The notes: a model not told the origin generated them from the letters alone. A stretch of 21,664 bases of DNA from an uncultured Lachnospiraceae bacterium (GCA_910579085.1 CAJTRU010000011.1:43073-64736); one strand, 5' to 3'; positions 7,714 to 15,304 are shown, counted from the stretch's first letter. A program made the numbers and translations.

Positions 7714-7751
7714 AAAAATGCCACCCTGCATAAATACTGGCAGGATGGCAT
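7714..7751 (-). terminator. Terminator/attenuator hairpin between dnaJ and ybaK
   Basis: On the - strand ATGCCATCCTGC (7751-7740) pairs with GCAGGGTGGCAT (7729-7718), 12 bp with one G-U, followed by a run of T (7718-7714). It begins just after the dnaJ stop and ends before the ybaK ribosome site. It should stop or reduce read-through into ybaK. Confidence 0.7.
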
Positions 7752-7762
7752 TTATATTCTGG

Positions 7763-8914
7763 CTACTTTTTCCAGTGTTTTTTCTTCTTCTTGCCTTCTG
7801 TCTTTTCCTCTTCTGGTGTGCTGTTTTCTTCCTTTTCACCATACATGGCTTTGTCAAATTGAAGAAGAAGGTCTTTCTGTTCCTGTGTCATGCTTGTTGG
7901 AACCTGTACTACAAGCGTTACATAATGGTCACCACGCATCTGTCTGTTGCGCAATGACGGAACACCTTTATTTCTCAAACGTACCCTTGTATCAGTCTGT
8001 GTGCCAGGTTTTACACTATAAATGACTTCGCCGTCTATAGTCTTTATATAAACATCCCCGCCAAGTGCTGCCTGTGTAAATGTTATAGGTGCAGTGGAAT
8101 ATATATCCCTGTCCTGGCGCTGGAAAAGCGGATGCCTGCTTACAAGCACTTCTACAAGCAAATCGCCTCTTCCGCCGCCATTTATTCCTGGCTCACCTTT
8201 ATCTCTTATCCTTACACACTGTCCATTATCTATGCCAGCAGGTATTGATACTGAAATCTTCTTACGCTTGCTGACATAGCCGCTTCCGCTGCATCCAGAA
8301 CATTTGCTCTTTATAATTTTACCTGTACCACGGCAGTCAGGACATGACTGCACATTTCTTACAACACCAAAAAGTGACTGCTGTGTAAATACTACCTGGC
8401 CCTTACCACCACATTTTGAACATGTTTCAGGTGATGTGCCTGGCTTTGCACCCGTTCCGTGGCAGTCAGGACACTCTTCTTTTAATGTTATATCTATTTC
8501 TTTTTCAACACCAAAACATGCTTCTTCAAATGTAATCCTTACTGATGTACGGACATTCTGTCCTTTCATTGGCCCGTTGCTTTGTGCCCTTGAGCGGCCG
8601 CCGCCAAAAAAGTCTCCGAAAATATCCCCAAAGATATCCCCCATGTCCATTCCGCCAAAATCAAAGCCGCCTCCACCAGCACCGCCTTCAAATGCAGCAT
8701 GGCCAAACTGGTCATACTGGCGTCTTTTATCAGTGTCACTAAGAACGGCATAAGCCTCAGAAGCTTCTTTAAATTTTACTTCCGCTTCCTGGTCACCTGG
8801 ATTAATATCAGGGTGGTACTTTTTAGCCAGCTTGCGGTATGCTGATTTAATCTCTGAATCAGAAGCCCCGCGGTCTACTCCAAGGACTTCGTAATAATCT
8901 CTTTTATCTGCCAT
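7763..8914 (-). CDS. dnaJ: Chaperone protein DnaJ (Hsp40)
   Basis: Cytoplasmic co-chaperone that delivers substrates to DnaK and stimulates its ATPase. The J domain (1-70) has the HPD motif at 34-36. A Gly/Phe-rich linker covers about 71-106. Four CXXCXGXG zinc modules follow: CPDCHGTG (148-155), CSKCGGKG (165-172), CPDCRGTG (191-198) and CSGCSGSG (205-212). The C-terminal substrate-binding domains then end in a lysine-rich tail (GKKKKKHWKK). Its 383 residues are the normal type I length. The ATG starts MADKRDYYEVLGV, with GGGGAGCA about 8 bases upstream. It is the last gene of the hrcA-grpE-dnaK-dnaJ operon, 209 bases after dnaK across a hairpin. Confidence 0.97.
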   Translation of the reverse strand: MADKRDYYEVLGVDRGASDSEIKSAYRKLAKKYHPDINPGDQEAEVKFKEASEAYAVLSDTDKRRQYDQFGHAAFEGGAGGGGFDFGGMDMGDIFGDIFGDFFGGGRSRAQSNGPMKGQNVRTSVRITFEEACFGVEKEIDITLKEECPDCHGTGAKPGTSPETCSKCGGKGQVVFTQQSLFGVVRNVQSCPDCRGTGKIIKSKCSGCSGSGYVSKRKKISVSIPAGIDNGQCVRIRDKGEPGINGGGRGDLLVEVLVSRHPLFQRQDRDIYSTAPITFTQAALGGDVYIKTIDGEVIYSVKPGTQTDTRVRLRNKGVPSLRNRQMRGDHYVTLVVQVPTSMTQEQKDLLLQFDKAMYGEKEENSTPEEEKTEGKKKKKHWKK

Positions 8915-9052
8915 AAATATTGCTCCCCTGGTTTCTTATAACCTTCAAGAACTTCTTACTACGTTTCAAATTATGCCACCTTATAGCAGCATAAATAAAA
9001 ATAACATGGTTCTATATTATACGGTTTTGGAAAGTCTGCCCCGCTGCCATAG

Positions 9053-9094
9053 AAACTCCCTGGCAAAGCACAATAATACTTTGCCAGAGAGTTT
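9053..9094 (-). terminator. Hairpin between dnaK and dnaJ (possible partial terminator)
   Basis: AAACTCCCTGGCAAAG (9053-9068) and CTTTGCCAGAGAGTTT (9079-9094) pair over 16 positions with one G-U or A-C mismatch and a 10-base loop. On the - strand only a short TTTCT follows, so termination would be incomplete. It could also protect the dnaK mRNA 3' end and raise DnaK over DnaJ. Confidence 0.6.
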
Positions 9095-9123
9095 TCTAAA
9101 GCGGAAAGGCCATCTTTAACCTT

Positions 9124-10998
9124 CTATACCTCGCGGTAATCACCGTCAACTACGTCATCATCTGCTCCTGCATTTCCCTGTGATGCACCCATATCAGGAC
9201 CCATTCCGCCCATGTCAGGGCCTGCTCCTGCTGCCTGCGCACCTTCATACATTTTCTGGAATACATTCTGTGCACTTTCCATAAGTTTTTCTTTACCAGC
9301 TTTTAACTCGTCAATATCACTGTCTGACATGCTTTCAGGATTTGTCCTGTCAACAACAGCCTTAAGAGCGTCAATTTCTGCCTGCACTTTTTCTTTTTCT
9401 GAAGAGTCAATCTTGTCACCTACTTCATCAAGTGCTTTCTGTGTCTGGAACACAAGGCTGTCAGCGTCATTACGTGCATCAATGCCTTCCTTGCGCTTTT
9501 TGTCTTCTGCTTCAAACTGCGCTGCTTCCCTTACAGCCTTGTCAATTTCATCATCAGACATATTTGAGCCTGCTGTAATAGTAATATGCTGTTCTTTGCC
9601 TGTACCAAGGTCTTTAGCAGAAACATTTACAATACCATTTGCATCAATATCAAATGTAACCTCAATCTGTGGCACTCCACGCCTTGCTGGAGGAATACCA
9701 TCAAGCCTGAACTGTCCAAGTGATTTGTTATCCCTTGCAAACTGGCGCTCACCCTGTAATACATTGATATCAACTGCACTCTGGTTATCAGCCGCTGTAG
9801 AGAATACCTGGCTCTTCTTTGTAGGGATTGTTGTATTCCTCTCAATAAGCCTTGTAGCAACGCCGCCCATTGTTTCAATTGAAAGTGAAAGTGGTGTTAC
9901 ATCAAGAAGCAGGATATCACCAGCACCCGCATCACCAGCAAGTTTTCCACCCTGGATAGATGCACCAAGTGCTACACATTCGTCAGGGTTAAGTGACTTA
10001 TTAGGGTCGTGGCCTGTAAGCTGTTTAACCTTATCCTGTACTGCTGGTATACGTGTTGAACCACCTACAAGAAGTACCTTGCCAAGTTCTGAAGCTGTAA
10101 GACCTGCATCCTTTAAAGCGTTAGTTACAGGTGTTGCTGTCCTCTCTACAAGGTCATGTGTAAGTTCGTCAAACTTAGCACGTGTAAGGTTCATATCAAA
10201 ATGCTTAGGGCCTTCTGGTGTAGCAGTAATAAATGGCAGGTTAATATTTGTTGTTGTAGCTGATGAAAGCTCTTTCTTAGCTTTTTCTGCTGCTTCATTA
10301 AGCCTCTGGAGTGCCATTTTGTCCTTTGAAAGGTCAACACCCTCTGCATTTTTAAACTCCTGTATCATATAGTCAGTAATCTTTTTATCAAAGTCATCAC
10401 CACCAAGACGGTTATCACCTGATGTTGAAAGAACTTCAATTACGCCATCACCAATATCAATAATGGATACATCAAAAGTACCACCACCTAAATCGTATAC
10501 CATTATTTTCTGTTCTTTCTCATTATCAAGGCCATAAGCAAGTGCTGCTGCTGTAGGCTCATTTATAATACGCTTAACGTCAAGGCCTGCAATCTTTCCA
10601 GCATCCTTTGTAGCCTGGCGCTGTGCATCATTAAAATAAGCAGGTACTGTAATAACAGCTTCTGTAACTTTTTCACCAAGGTAGCTCTCTGCATCTGCCT
10701 TTAACTTCTGGAGTATCATAGCTGAAATTTCCTGTGGTGAATATTTTTTATCATCAATGGATACCCTGTGGTCTGTACCCATATCCCTTTTAATTGAAGA
10801 GATTGTTTTATCTGCATTGGTTACTGCCTGGCGCTTTGCAGGCTCACCTACTAACCTTTCACCTGTCTTTGTAAATGCAACTACAGACGGTGTTGTCCTT
10901 GCACCTTCTGTATTAGCTACTACTACAGGTTTTCCACCTTCCATAACAGCTACACATGAATTTGTTGTACCTAAGTCAATACCAATAATTTTACTCAT
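9124..10998 (-). CDS. dnaK: Chaperone protein DnaK (Hsp70)
   Basis: ATP-dependent cytoplasmic chaperone working with DnaJ and GrpE. The start MSKIIGIDLGTTNSCVAV carries the phosphate-1 motif. The ATPase domain (to about residue 380) includes NEPTAAALAYG and the GGGTFDVSI phosphate-2 loop. The linker DVTPLSLSIET opens the substrate-binding domain, and the lid ends in a Gly/Met-rich tail with DDDVVDGDYREV. Length is 624 residues, normal for Firmicutes. I choose ATG 10998 because AAGAGGT lies about 8 bases upstream and all homologues begin here. A start nine codons upstream would add residues without homology. It is the third gene of the CIRCE-controlled operon, 83 bases after grpE. Confidence 0.98.
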   Translation of the reverse strand: MSKIIGIDLGTTNSCVAVMEGGKPVVVANTEGARTTPSVVAFTKTGERLVGEPAKRQAVTNADKTISSIKRDMGTDHRVSIDDKKYSPQEISAMILQKLKADAESYLGEKVTEAVITVPAYFNDAQRQATKDAGKIAGLDVKRIINEPTAAALAYGLDNEKEQKIMVYDLGGGTFDVSIIDIGDGVIEVLSTSGDNRLGGDDFDKKITDYMIQEFKNAEGVDLSKDKMALQRLNEAAEKAKKELSSATTTNINLPFITATPEGPKHFDMNLTRAKFDELTHDLVERTATPVTNALKDAGLTASELGKVLLVGGSTRIPAVQDKVKQLTGHDPNKSLNPDECVALGASIQGGKLAGDAGAGDILLLDVTPLSLSIETMGGVATRLIERNTTIPTKKSQVFSTAADNQSAVDINVLQGERQFARDNKSLGQFRLDGIPPARRGVPQIEVTFDIDANGIVNVSAKDLGTGKEQHITITAGSNMSDDEIDKAVREAAQFEAEDKKRKEGIDARNDADSLVFQTQKALDEVGDKIDSSEKEKVQAEIDALKAVVDRTNPESMSDSDIDELKAGKEKLMESAQNVFQKMYEGAQAAGAGPDMGGMGPDMGASQGNAGADDDVVDGDYREV

Positions 10999-11081
10999 AA
11001 TTAACCTCTTTTCTGCGCTGCTCATTGTGTATATAACAGGTCTGCTGCCAGGCAGCGCCCAGACACAAACCCGTTTAATAA

Positions 11082-11798
11082 CTAATTAACTACTTTTACC
11101 ATGCTGTGCCTTACCACACTGTCATTATACATATAGCCTTTAAGCATTTCCTCTGCAACTGTGCCACTTTCAAGCGAGTCGTCATCAACCGCCATAACAG
11201 CATTATGGATATTTGGGTCAAACTCTTTCCCAACTGCATCTATAGGCTTTACACCAAGTTCATCCAGTGCAGTAACAAGCTGTTTATAAACAAGCTCCAC
11301 ACCCTGTACAAAAGGTGTTTCCTTTTCCTCTGCTGGAACTCCTGCAAGGCCTCTTTCAAAATTATCTATAACTGGAAGTATTTTTTCTACAACACTCTTT
11401 GCACCAGTTTCAAACATCTGTGATTTTTCTTTAGCAGAACGTTTCCTGAAATTCTCAAACTCTGCAAGCTGCCTTACACGCTTATCCTCAAGCTCCGCAA
11501 GTTTTTCCTCAAGCTTCTCAATATTTTTGTCCTTTTTCCTGCCAAAACGCTTCTCTTTCTTTCCAGATGTACCAGCTTCCTCTTTACTGCCATCCTCCTG
11601 GCTGCTACATTCTTCATTGCCAGAAACCTCTTCTGCTGATGCACTTTCTTCTGGAATACTGTCTTCTTCCTGGAATACAGTTTCTGCATTGCCCTCAGCG
11701 TTTATGCTGGCACCATCACTATCCTGTCCTTCATCAAAAGCACTGCCGCTGCTTTCTTTCTGCTTAACTTCATTATCTAAACTATTTCCTGCTGCCAC
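11082..11798 (-). CDS. grpE: Nucleotide exchange factor GrpE
   Basis: Promotes ADP release from DnaK. The N-terminal ~80 residues are acidic and Ser/Glu-rich low complexity. A coiled coil follows (KLEEKLAELEDKRVRQLAEF), then the GrpE core with FENFRKRSAKEK, VIDNFERGL, GVELVYKQL and the C-terminal beta domain ending NAVMAVDD...VVRHSMVKVVN. The best start is GTG 11798, about 10 bases after AGAGAGG, giving 238 residues. A GTG at 11810 is also in frame but abuts the ribosome site, so it is less likely. The gene is slightly long for GrpE because of the acidic extension. It lies between hrcA and dnaK in the heat-shock operon. Confidence 0.95.
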   Translation of the reverse strand: MAAGNSLDNEVKQKESSGSAFDEGQDSDGASINAEGNAETVFQEEDSIPEESASAEEVSGNEECSSQEDGSKEEAGTSGKKEKRFGRKKDKNIEKLEEKLAELEDKRVRQLAEFENFRKRSAKEKSQMFETGAKSVVEKILPVIDNFERGLAGVPAEEKETPFVQGVELVYKQLVTALDELGVKPIDAVGKEFDPNIHNAVMAVDDDSLESGTVAEEMLKGYMYNDSVVRHSMVKVVN

Positions 11799-11863
11799 TG
11801 CATTTACCACCTCTCTTATTTGTACTGGTATCTGTCTGTAAAATACTAGTTAATGGATAGAAA

Positions 11864-12892
11864 CTATCCATCTTTGAATATATCATCAAGCTGCACCATT
11901 AATGACTGCAGGGTGCTTACTACCTTATCGTAGTCCATACGCTTTGGCCCTACAATTCCAATTTTGCCATATACCCCTTCATGTATCCTGTATGTGGCAG
12001 TTACCATAGAGCAGTCCTTCATGCTTTCTACCTTTGTTTCATTGCCAATATAAACCTGTATATCATGTGTTTCACTTCCAGCATCTGTTGTTTCAAGCCA
12101 GTTATTAATAATCCTCTTCTCCTCAAATGCATTAAGAAGTTCTGTTGTTTCTGTCTTGCTGGAAAGTTCAGGGTACTTTAAGAAATTTGTAGCCCCGCTT
12201 GTATAAATCTCCAGGTCGTCATCTTCTATAAGTGCATTGCCAATAAGTTCCAGTACCGCATCAATAACACTTGCATGGCTTCCCGCCTGTTCTTTTATCT
12301 GCCTGATAATTGCAAGGTTCATTTCTGTAACATCCAGCCCGTTTAATGTTGTATTAAGTATAAAATTCAGTTTTACCACAAGTTCCTGTTCTACAGGCTC
12401 ACTAACTTTTAACATCTGGTTTTTAACAACATTATTGTCAAGTACAATTACTGTAAGAAGGCTTTCTTCATCTACAGGCGTGATTTGTATAAATTTAACC
12501 TTCTTGGTCTTGTATCTTGGCCCTGATACCATAGTCGCATAATTTGTGTTGCTTGCAAGGTATTTTGCCACCTGCTTAAGCAGTACATCAATTTTGCCTG
12601 CTTTTTCCTCAAGCTGTTCCTTAAGGCTCTGGACTTCATTTGTCTTGTCATCCAGCATAGTATCAACATAGAGCCGATATGCTTTATCTGTTGGTATACG
12701 CCCTGCGGAAGTATGCGGCTGTATAATATACCCCATCTCCTCTAAATCGGACATTTCATTACGTATAGTTGCTGAACTTAAGTTTAAACCAGCGTCCTTT
12801 GAAATGGTTCTGGAACCAACAGGTTCTCCAGTTTCAAGATATGTGCGGATTACTGTCTGGAGAATTTTTATCTTTCTCTCACTTAACTCCAA
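11864..12892 (-). CDS. hrcA: Heat-inducible transcription repressor HrcA
   Basis: Repressor of class I heat-shock genes. It binds CIRCE as a dimer, and its activity is usually assisted by GroEL. The N-terminal winged helix (about 1-75) includes GEPVGSRTISKDAGLNLSSA, then TIRNEMSDLEEMGYIIQPHT and SAGRIPTDKAYRLYVD. The rest is the GAF-like HrcA core with GPKRMDYDKV near the C-terminus. At 342 residues it is full length. Translation starts at TTG 12892, with AAGGGAG 7 bases upstream, and the downstream sequence MELSERKIKIL matches the family's beginning. The first gene of the operon, it lies directly below a perfect CIRCE and so is autoregulated. Confidence 0.97.
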   Translation of the reverse strand: MELSERKIKILQTVIRTYLETGEPVGSRTISKDAGLNLSSATIRNEMSDLEEMGYIIQPHTSAGRIPTDKAYRLYVDTMLDDKTNEVQSLKEQLEEKAGKIDVLLKQVAKYLASNTNYATMVSGPRYKTKKVKFIQITPVDEESLLTVIVLDNNVVKNQMLKVSEPVEQELVVKLNFILNTTLNGLDVTEMNLAIIRQIKEQAGSHASVIDAVLELIGNALIEDDDLEIYTSGATNFLKYPELSSKTETTELLNAFEEKRIINNWLETTDAGSETHDIQVYIGNETKVESMKDCSMVTATYRIHEGVYGKIGIVGPKRMDYDKVVSTLQSLMVQLDDIFKDG

Positions 12893-12916
12893 CGAACCAC
12901 TCCCTTCTCTATCTTG

Positions 12917-12943
12917 TTAGCACTCTTTTTGATGGAGTGCTAA
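12917..12943 (-). promoter_or_regulatory. CIRCE operator (HrcA binding site)
   Basis: TTAGCACTC (12917-12925), nine bases, GAGTGCTAA (12935-12943) is an exact match to the CIRCE consensus. It lies between the promoter and the hrcA start codon. Confidence 0.98.
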
Positions 12944-12955
12944 CATCTATTTAGT

Positions 12956-12984
12956 AAGATATCACTCTTAATATTCCTTGTCAA
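12956..12984 (-). promoter_or_regulatory. Sigma-A promoter of the hrcA-grpE-dnaK-dnaJ operon
   Basis: On the - strand a perfect TTGACA (12984-12979), a 17-base spacer and TATCTT (12961-12956). The transcript would begin just before CIRCE, so bound HrcA would block initiation. The remaining AT-rich DNA, 12985-13133, shows no gene. Confidence 0.85.
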
Positions 12985-13133
12985 GACATTTTTTAAATAT
13001 TTTGGAAAAATTATTATATACATGCTTGTAAACATGCCAAAAAACAGCCTGTATATTATAGATTACATTCTGGTTTTATAAATTTCTGATGTTTTTACAG
13101 TTATGCAAATTATAAAGATTTCAATATTAAATA

Positions 13134-13162
13134 AGGATAACCCACATAATATGGATTATCCT
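13134..13162 (-). terminator. Terminator hairpin after the MFS gene
   Basis: AGGATAACCCACAT (13134-13147) and ATATGGATTATCCT (13149-13162) form a near-perfect palindrome with two mismatches. On the - strand a T-rich TTATTTAAT follows. It starts 45 bases beyond the MFS stop and separates that gene from the hrcA promoter. Confidence 0.55.
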
Positions 13163-13206
13163 CATTATTTTATAATATATTTATTAATATATATGCTTTT
13201 TAACCG

Positions 13207-14496
13207 CTAGTCTGTACCATTCCACTGGTATTTTCTTAATACCAGGCTGAAAACAATACATACAATAGTGCCTGCTACACCAAGTACACTAAAAAACATT
13301 GCTGCCCCTGCGCCCTTTCCAGTACCAAAAAACAACAGAAGAAGGCTGTCTGCTGTCTGTCTTTCCATTAGTGGCACGAATACTTTATCAGCAAAAAACC
13401 CGCCTGCCAGAAAACCAGCAGGTATGGTAAAAAACTGGAATGTATTACGGCAGGAATATACCCTTCCCTGCATCTCTGGAGGTATTGTACTACGGAAAAC
13501 CACATCCATATTTGCATTCATAAAAGGCACTGGCAGCCATCCTGATACTGCTCCAATACACCATATAGCAGGAGTCTTGCCAAATGCAAGTAAAAAGTTC
13601 TCTGTACTCATTGATATCATTAATGCAATACATATTGCCTTAATACGGTTTCCTGGCGCTGGCAGGACAGTCACCAGTATACTTCCCATCAGTGTTGCAA
13701 TCCCGGCACATGTATTAACCATGCCTAGTACCATGCTATCACCATTATATTTTGGCAAAAGCATAGCTGGCAGTACTGCATCATAAGCCGAAGCCACAAA
13801 ATTTATACATGCCAGGAACATTATTAAAGTAAATACCAGCGGGTTTTGCTTCAGCCAGGCAATCCCCTTTCCAGCCGATGCCAGAAGAGTTTCATCCATA
13901 TAGTTTGTATGCCTGTTCTCTGGAATATGTATAAACAGGCTTAATGACAGAAATGCAACTATAAAAGTTACCAGGTCAAAAACTATTACTATCCATACAC
14001 CCTCAAAGGAAAATAATACTGTTGCAAGCACTGGTACAAGAATTGTATTTAATGACTGCGAAAAAGAACGCAAACCACTTGTTTTCTGGTAGTATTCTTT
14101 TGGTATTAATAAAGTTGCTGCTACTTCACTTGCTGGTTGCTGGACAGTATTCATTAACCCGTTTAATGCATTTAAAAAATATAAATGCCACTCACAAAGA
14201 CTATCTGTCCTTATTAAAATAAAAATAATAACTGTGGTTACTGCTGCCATTAAATCACAGGCCAGCATAGTATACTTCTTATTCCATTTATCACTAAGAG
14301 CACCTGCAAAAATACTCATTATTACATATGGTGCATATGAACATACCGATAAAAGTGCTGTTTTTAAAGCTGAACCAGTTTGCAGATACAGCCATAACAC
14401 TAAAGCATAGCTTGTCATACTGCTTCCAAGCGCTGAAAAAGACTGTGTACTCCATAACAATAAATAAGGTTTAAGTTGTTTATATTTAATTTTCAT
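13207..14496 (-). CDS. MFS efflux transporter, DHA3 / macrolide-efflux type
   Basis: Integral membrane proton-coupled exporter of 429 residues with about 12 hydrophobic segments. Family marks are WSTQSFSALGSSMTSYALVLW in helix 1, the loop-2 motif GALSDKWNKK, QPASEVAATLLIP, and IPPEMQGRVYSCRNTFQF before helix 10, all as in Mef-like DHA3 transporters. The likely substrate is a drug such as a macrolide, which sequence alone cannot confirm. ATG 14496 is preceded by AAAGGGGG, 11 bases away, and that ribosome site is folded into a hairpin (14501-14545). A short peptide ORF (14577-14615) lies upstream, so expression is probably induced by translational attenuation. It is monocistronic and ends in a hairpin at 13134. 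Confidence 0.88.
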   Translation of the reverse strand: MKIKYKQLKPYLLLWSTQSFSALGSSMTSYALVLWLYLQTGSALKTALLSVCSYAPYVIMSIFAGALSDKWNKKYTMLACDLMAAVTTVIIFILIRTDSLCEWHLYFLNALNGLMNTVQQPASEVAATLLIPKEYYQKTSGLRSFSQSLNTILVPVLATVLFSFEGVWIVIVFDLVTFIVAFLSLSLFIHIPENRHTNYMDETLLASAGKGIAWLKQNPLVFTLIMFLACINFVASAYDAVLPAMLLPKYNGDSMVLGMVNTCAGIATLMGSILVTVLPAPGNRIKAICIALMISMSTENFLLAFGKTPAIWCIGAVSGWLPVPFMNANMDVVFRSTIPPEMQGRVYSCRNTFQFFTIPAGFLAGGFFADKVFVPLMERQTADSLLLLFFGTGKGAGAAMFFSVLGVAGTIVCIVFSLVLRKYQWNGTD

Positions 14497-14500
14497 ATCT

Positions 14501-14545
14501 GGCTTTGCCCCCTTTGGATATATTATTTAACCAAAATGCAAAGCC
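14501..14545 (-). promoter_or_regulatory. Ribosome-site-sequestering hairpin in the MFS leader
   Basis: GGCTTTGC (14501-14508) pairs perfectly with GCAAAGCC (14538-14545). A second stem, TTTGG (14513-14517) with CCAAA (14531-14535), lies inside. The MFS ribosome site, AAAGGGGG on the - strand (14515-14508), is held partly in these stems. Segment 14536-14547 can instead pair over 12 positions with 14578-14589, which would free the ribosome site. Confidence 0.75.
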
Positions 14546-14561
14546 TGGGACGGTTATAATA

Positions 14562-14593
14562 CTCCATGCAATGTCCTCAAGCCTTGCATGGAG
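14562..14593 (-). promoter_or_regulatory. Leader hairpin overlapping the leader peptide ORF
   Basis: CTCCATGCAA (14562-14571) and TTGCATGGAG (14584-14593) form a perfect 10-bp stem around a 12-base loop. One arm encodes codons 8-11 of the leader peptide and the loop contains its stop codon, so a ribosome on the leader would open this hairpin. Confidence 0.75.
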
Positions 14594-14615
14594 CAAAAGC
14601 AATACATAATCTCAT
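14577..14615 (-). CDS. Leader peptide upstream of MFS efflux gene (12 residues)
   Basis: ATG at 14615 opens a 12-codon frame, MRLCIAFAPCKA, ending in TGA. A strong ribosome site, AAAAGGGG (14630-14623), lies 7 bases upstream, unusually good spacing for such a short ORF. It sits 80 bases before the efflux gene and overlaps a 10-bp hairpin. This is the arrangement of leader peptides controlling erm, mef and related resistance genes by drug-dependent ribosome stalling. The MRL beginning recalls the RLR arrest motif of some macrolide leaders, but the second basic residue is a cysteine here. Function is inferred; the ORF and its ribosome site are seen directly. Confidence 0.6.
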   Translation of the reverse strand: MRLCIAFAPCKA

Positions 14616-14666
14616 TGTAATACCCCTTTTTAATATTTAATACTATTACTGAAAAAAGATATTTTT

Positions 14667-14672
14667 ATTATA
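14667..14672 (-). promoter_or_regulatory. -10 element upstream of the leader peptide
   Basis: TATAAT on the - strand, about 50 bases before the leader ATG. The hexamer 17 bases further upstream is TTTTAA, a weak -35, so the promoter is only probable. Confidence 0.4.
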
Positions 14673-14745
14673 ACAGAAAATACATATATTTAAAATAGTA
14701 TTTCTGGCAGAGTATGCGCCTGTTTCATAAAATTTTGTATAAGGT

Positions 14746-15020
14746 AATTTGCAGTTATCTGTTGTTGTTTTTGGCTGAGAGATGACGCAGGTTTTTCCAA
14801 TGTCCAGTTAATATTCTTCCATTCCAGTGCACGCTTCCGCTACGTTAGCCCACGCAATGGCACATAAAATCTGAAAAAACCAGATTTAAATGCCAGCGGT
14901 GCTAAAGTGCACCTGTCATGGAAGAATATTTAGCCTGTGCATCGGAAAACCTGCTGTTTCCTGACAAAATTACAGAAAACATAACATCAAAACAAAATAA
15001 ATAGTATAACTGGAAATTAT
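14746..15020. repeat. Long imperfect palindrome (MITE-like or structured RNA)
   Basis: The ends are AATTTGCAGTTAT (14746-14758) and the near-complementary ATAACTGGAAATT (15006-15018). The core arms 14787-14832 and 14907-14954 pair over most of their length, including a perfect 13-bp block, AATATTCTTCCAT (14810-14822) with ATGGAAGAATATT (14918-14930). The apex has a further hairpin, TGGCA..AAATCTG (14858-14873) with CAGATTT..TGCCA (14881-14895). No ORF with a ribosome site lies inside. It resembles a non-autonomous palindromic mobile element. It accounts for the first part of the gene-free stretch 14697-15466. ATTTACAGTTATC at 15041-15053 is an additional nearby end-like motif. Confidence 0.65.
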
Positions 15021-15071
15021 GTTGTAAGGAACCACCCCCCATTTACAGTTATCAGGCTATTCTATGTTTAT

Positions 15072-15296
15072 TGTAAATTTACGGTGACAAGTTTTGTGTG
15101 CCAGATGTTATCAATTGTTCTGTAAAAGTGACAATTGTTTAAATCCCGTCTTAAGTACAAAAAAGAAACGGCAGTTTCTTTTTTATATGGGGATTTTATA
15201 TACTGTTACGTGAGTTGATGATAGCACAATGCCTCCAGCATACTTTTTTGTACAGAATATTGTGGTTCTGGCACAGAAACCGTCTGTCAATTTACA
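15072..15296. mobile_element. Probable insertion-sequence remnant or miniature element (IS21-like ends?)
   Basis: The left end (15072-15104) and the reverse complement of the right end (15268-15296) share TGTAAATT, AC, TTT and TGTGCCAG in the same order, so they look like terminal inverted repeats of a 225-bp unit. A second internal TGTAAA..GTGACAA motif at 15121-15135 repeats part of the left end. Multiple end repeats of this kind recall the IS21 family, but no transposase gene remains and no target duplication is evident. Confidence 0.4.
15159..15184. terminator. Bidirectional terminator-like hairpin inside the IS-like remnant
   Basis: AAAAAAGAAAC (15159-15169) and GTTTCTTTTTT (15174-15184) form an 11-bp perfect stem with a GGCA loop. 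The stem's own A/T ends supply a U-run on either strand. A smaller CAATTGT/ACAATTG stem (15112-15137) precedes it. Confidence 0.5.
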
Positions 15297-15304
15297 TCAA
15301 TACA

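Noticed and set aside
7696..7857. N-terminal extension of the ybaK frame
   Set aside because: It overlaps the dnaJ 3' end, is Lys/Arg-rich by frame artefact, and the GTG at 7695 has a clear ribosome site.
8304..8753. + strand frame (149 codons) opposite dnaJ
   Set aside because: Antisense shadow of the zinc-finger and Gly-rich region of dnaJ; the Pro/Pro-Ser richness is an artefact of that composition.
9212..10372. Long + strand open frame (386 codons) opposite dnaK
   Set aside because: It is the antisense shadow of a highly conserved gene. The product is Ser/Ala/Thr-rich with no recognisable domain, and no independent expression signal was seen.
11854..11870. 7-bp perfect hairpin at the hrcA stop codon as a terminator
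   Set aside because: Three-base loop, no T-run, and the next operon gene starts just downstream. At most a minor mRNA feature.
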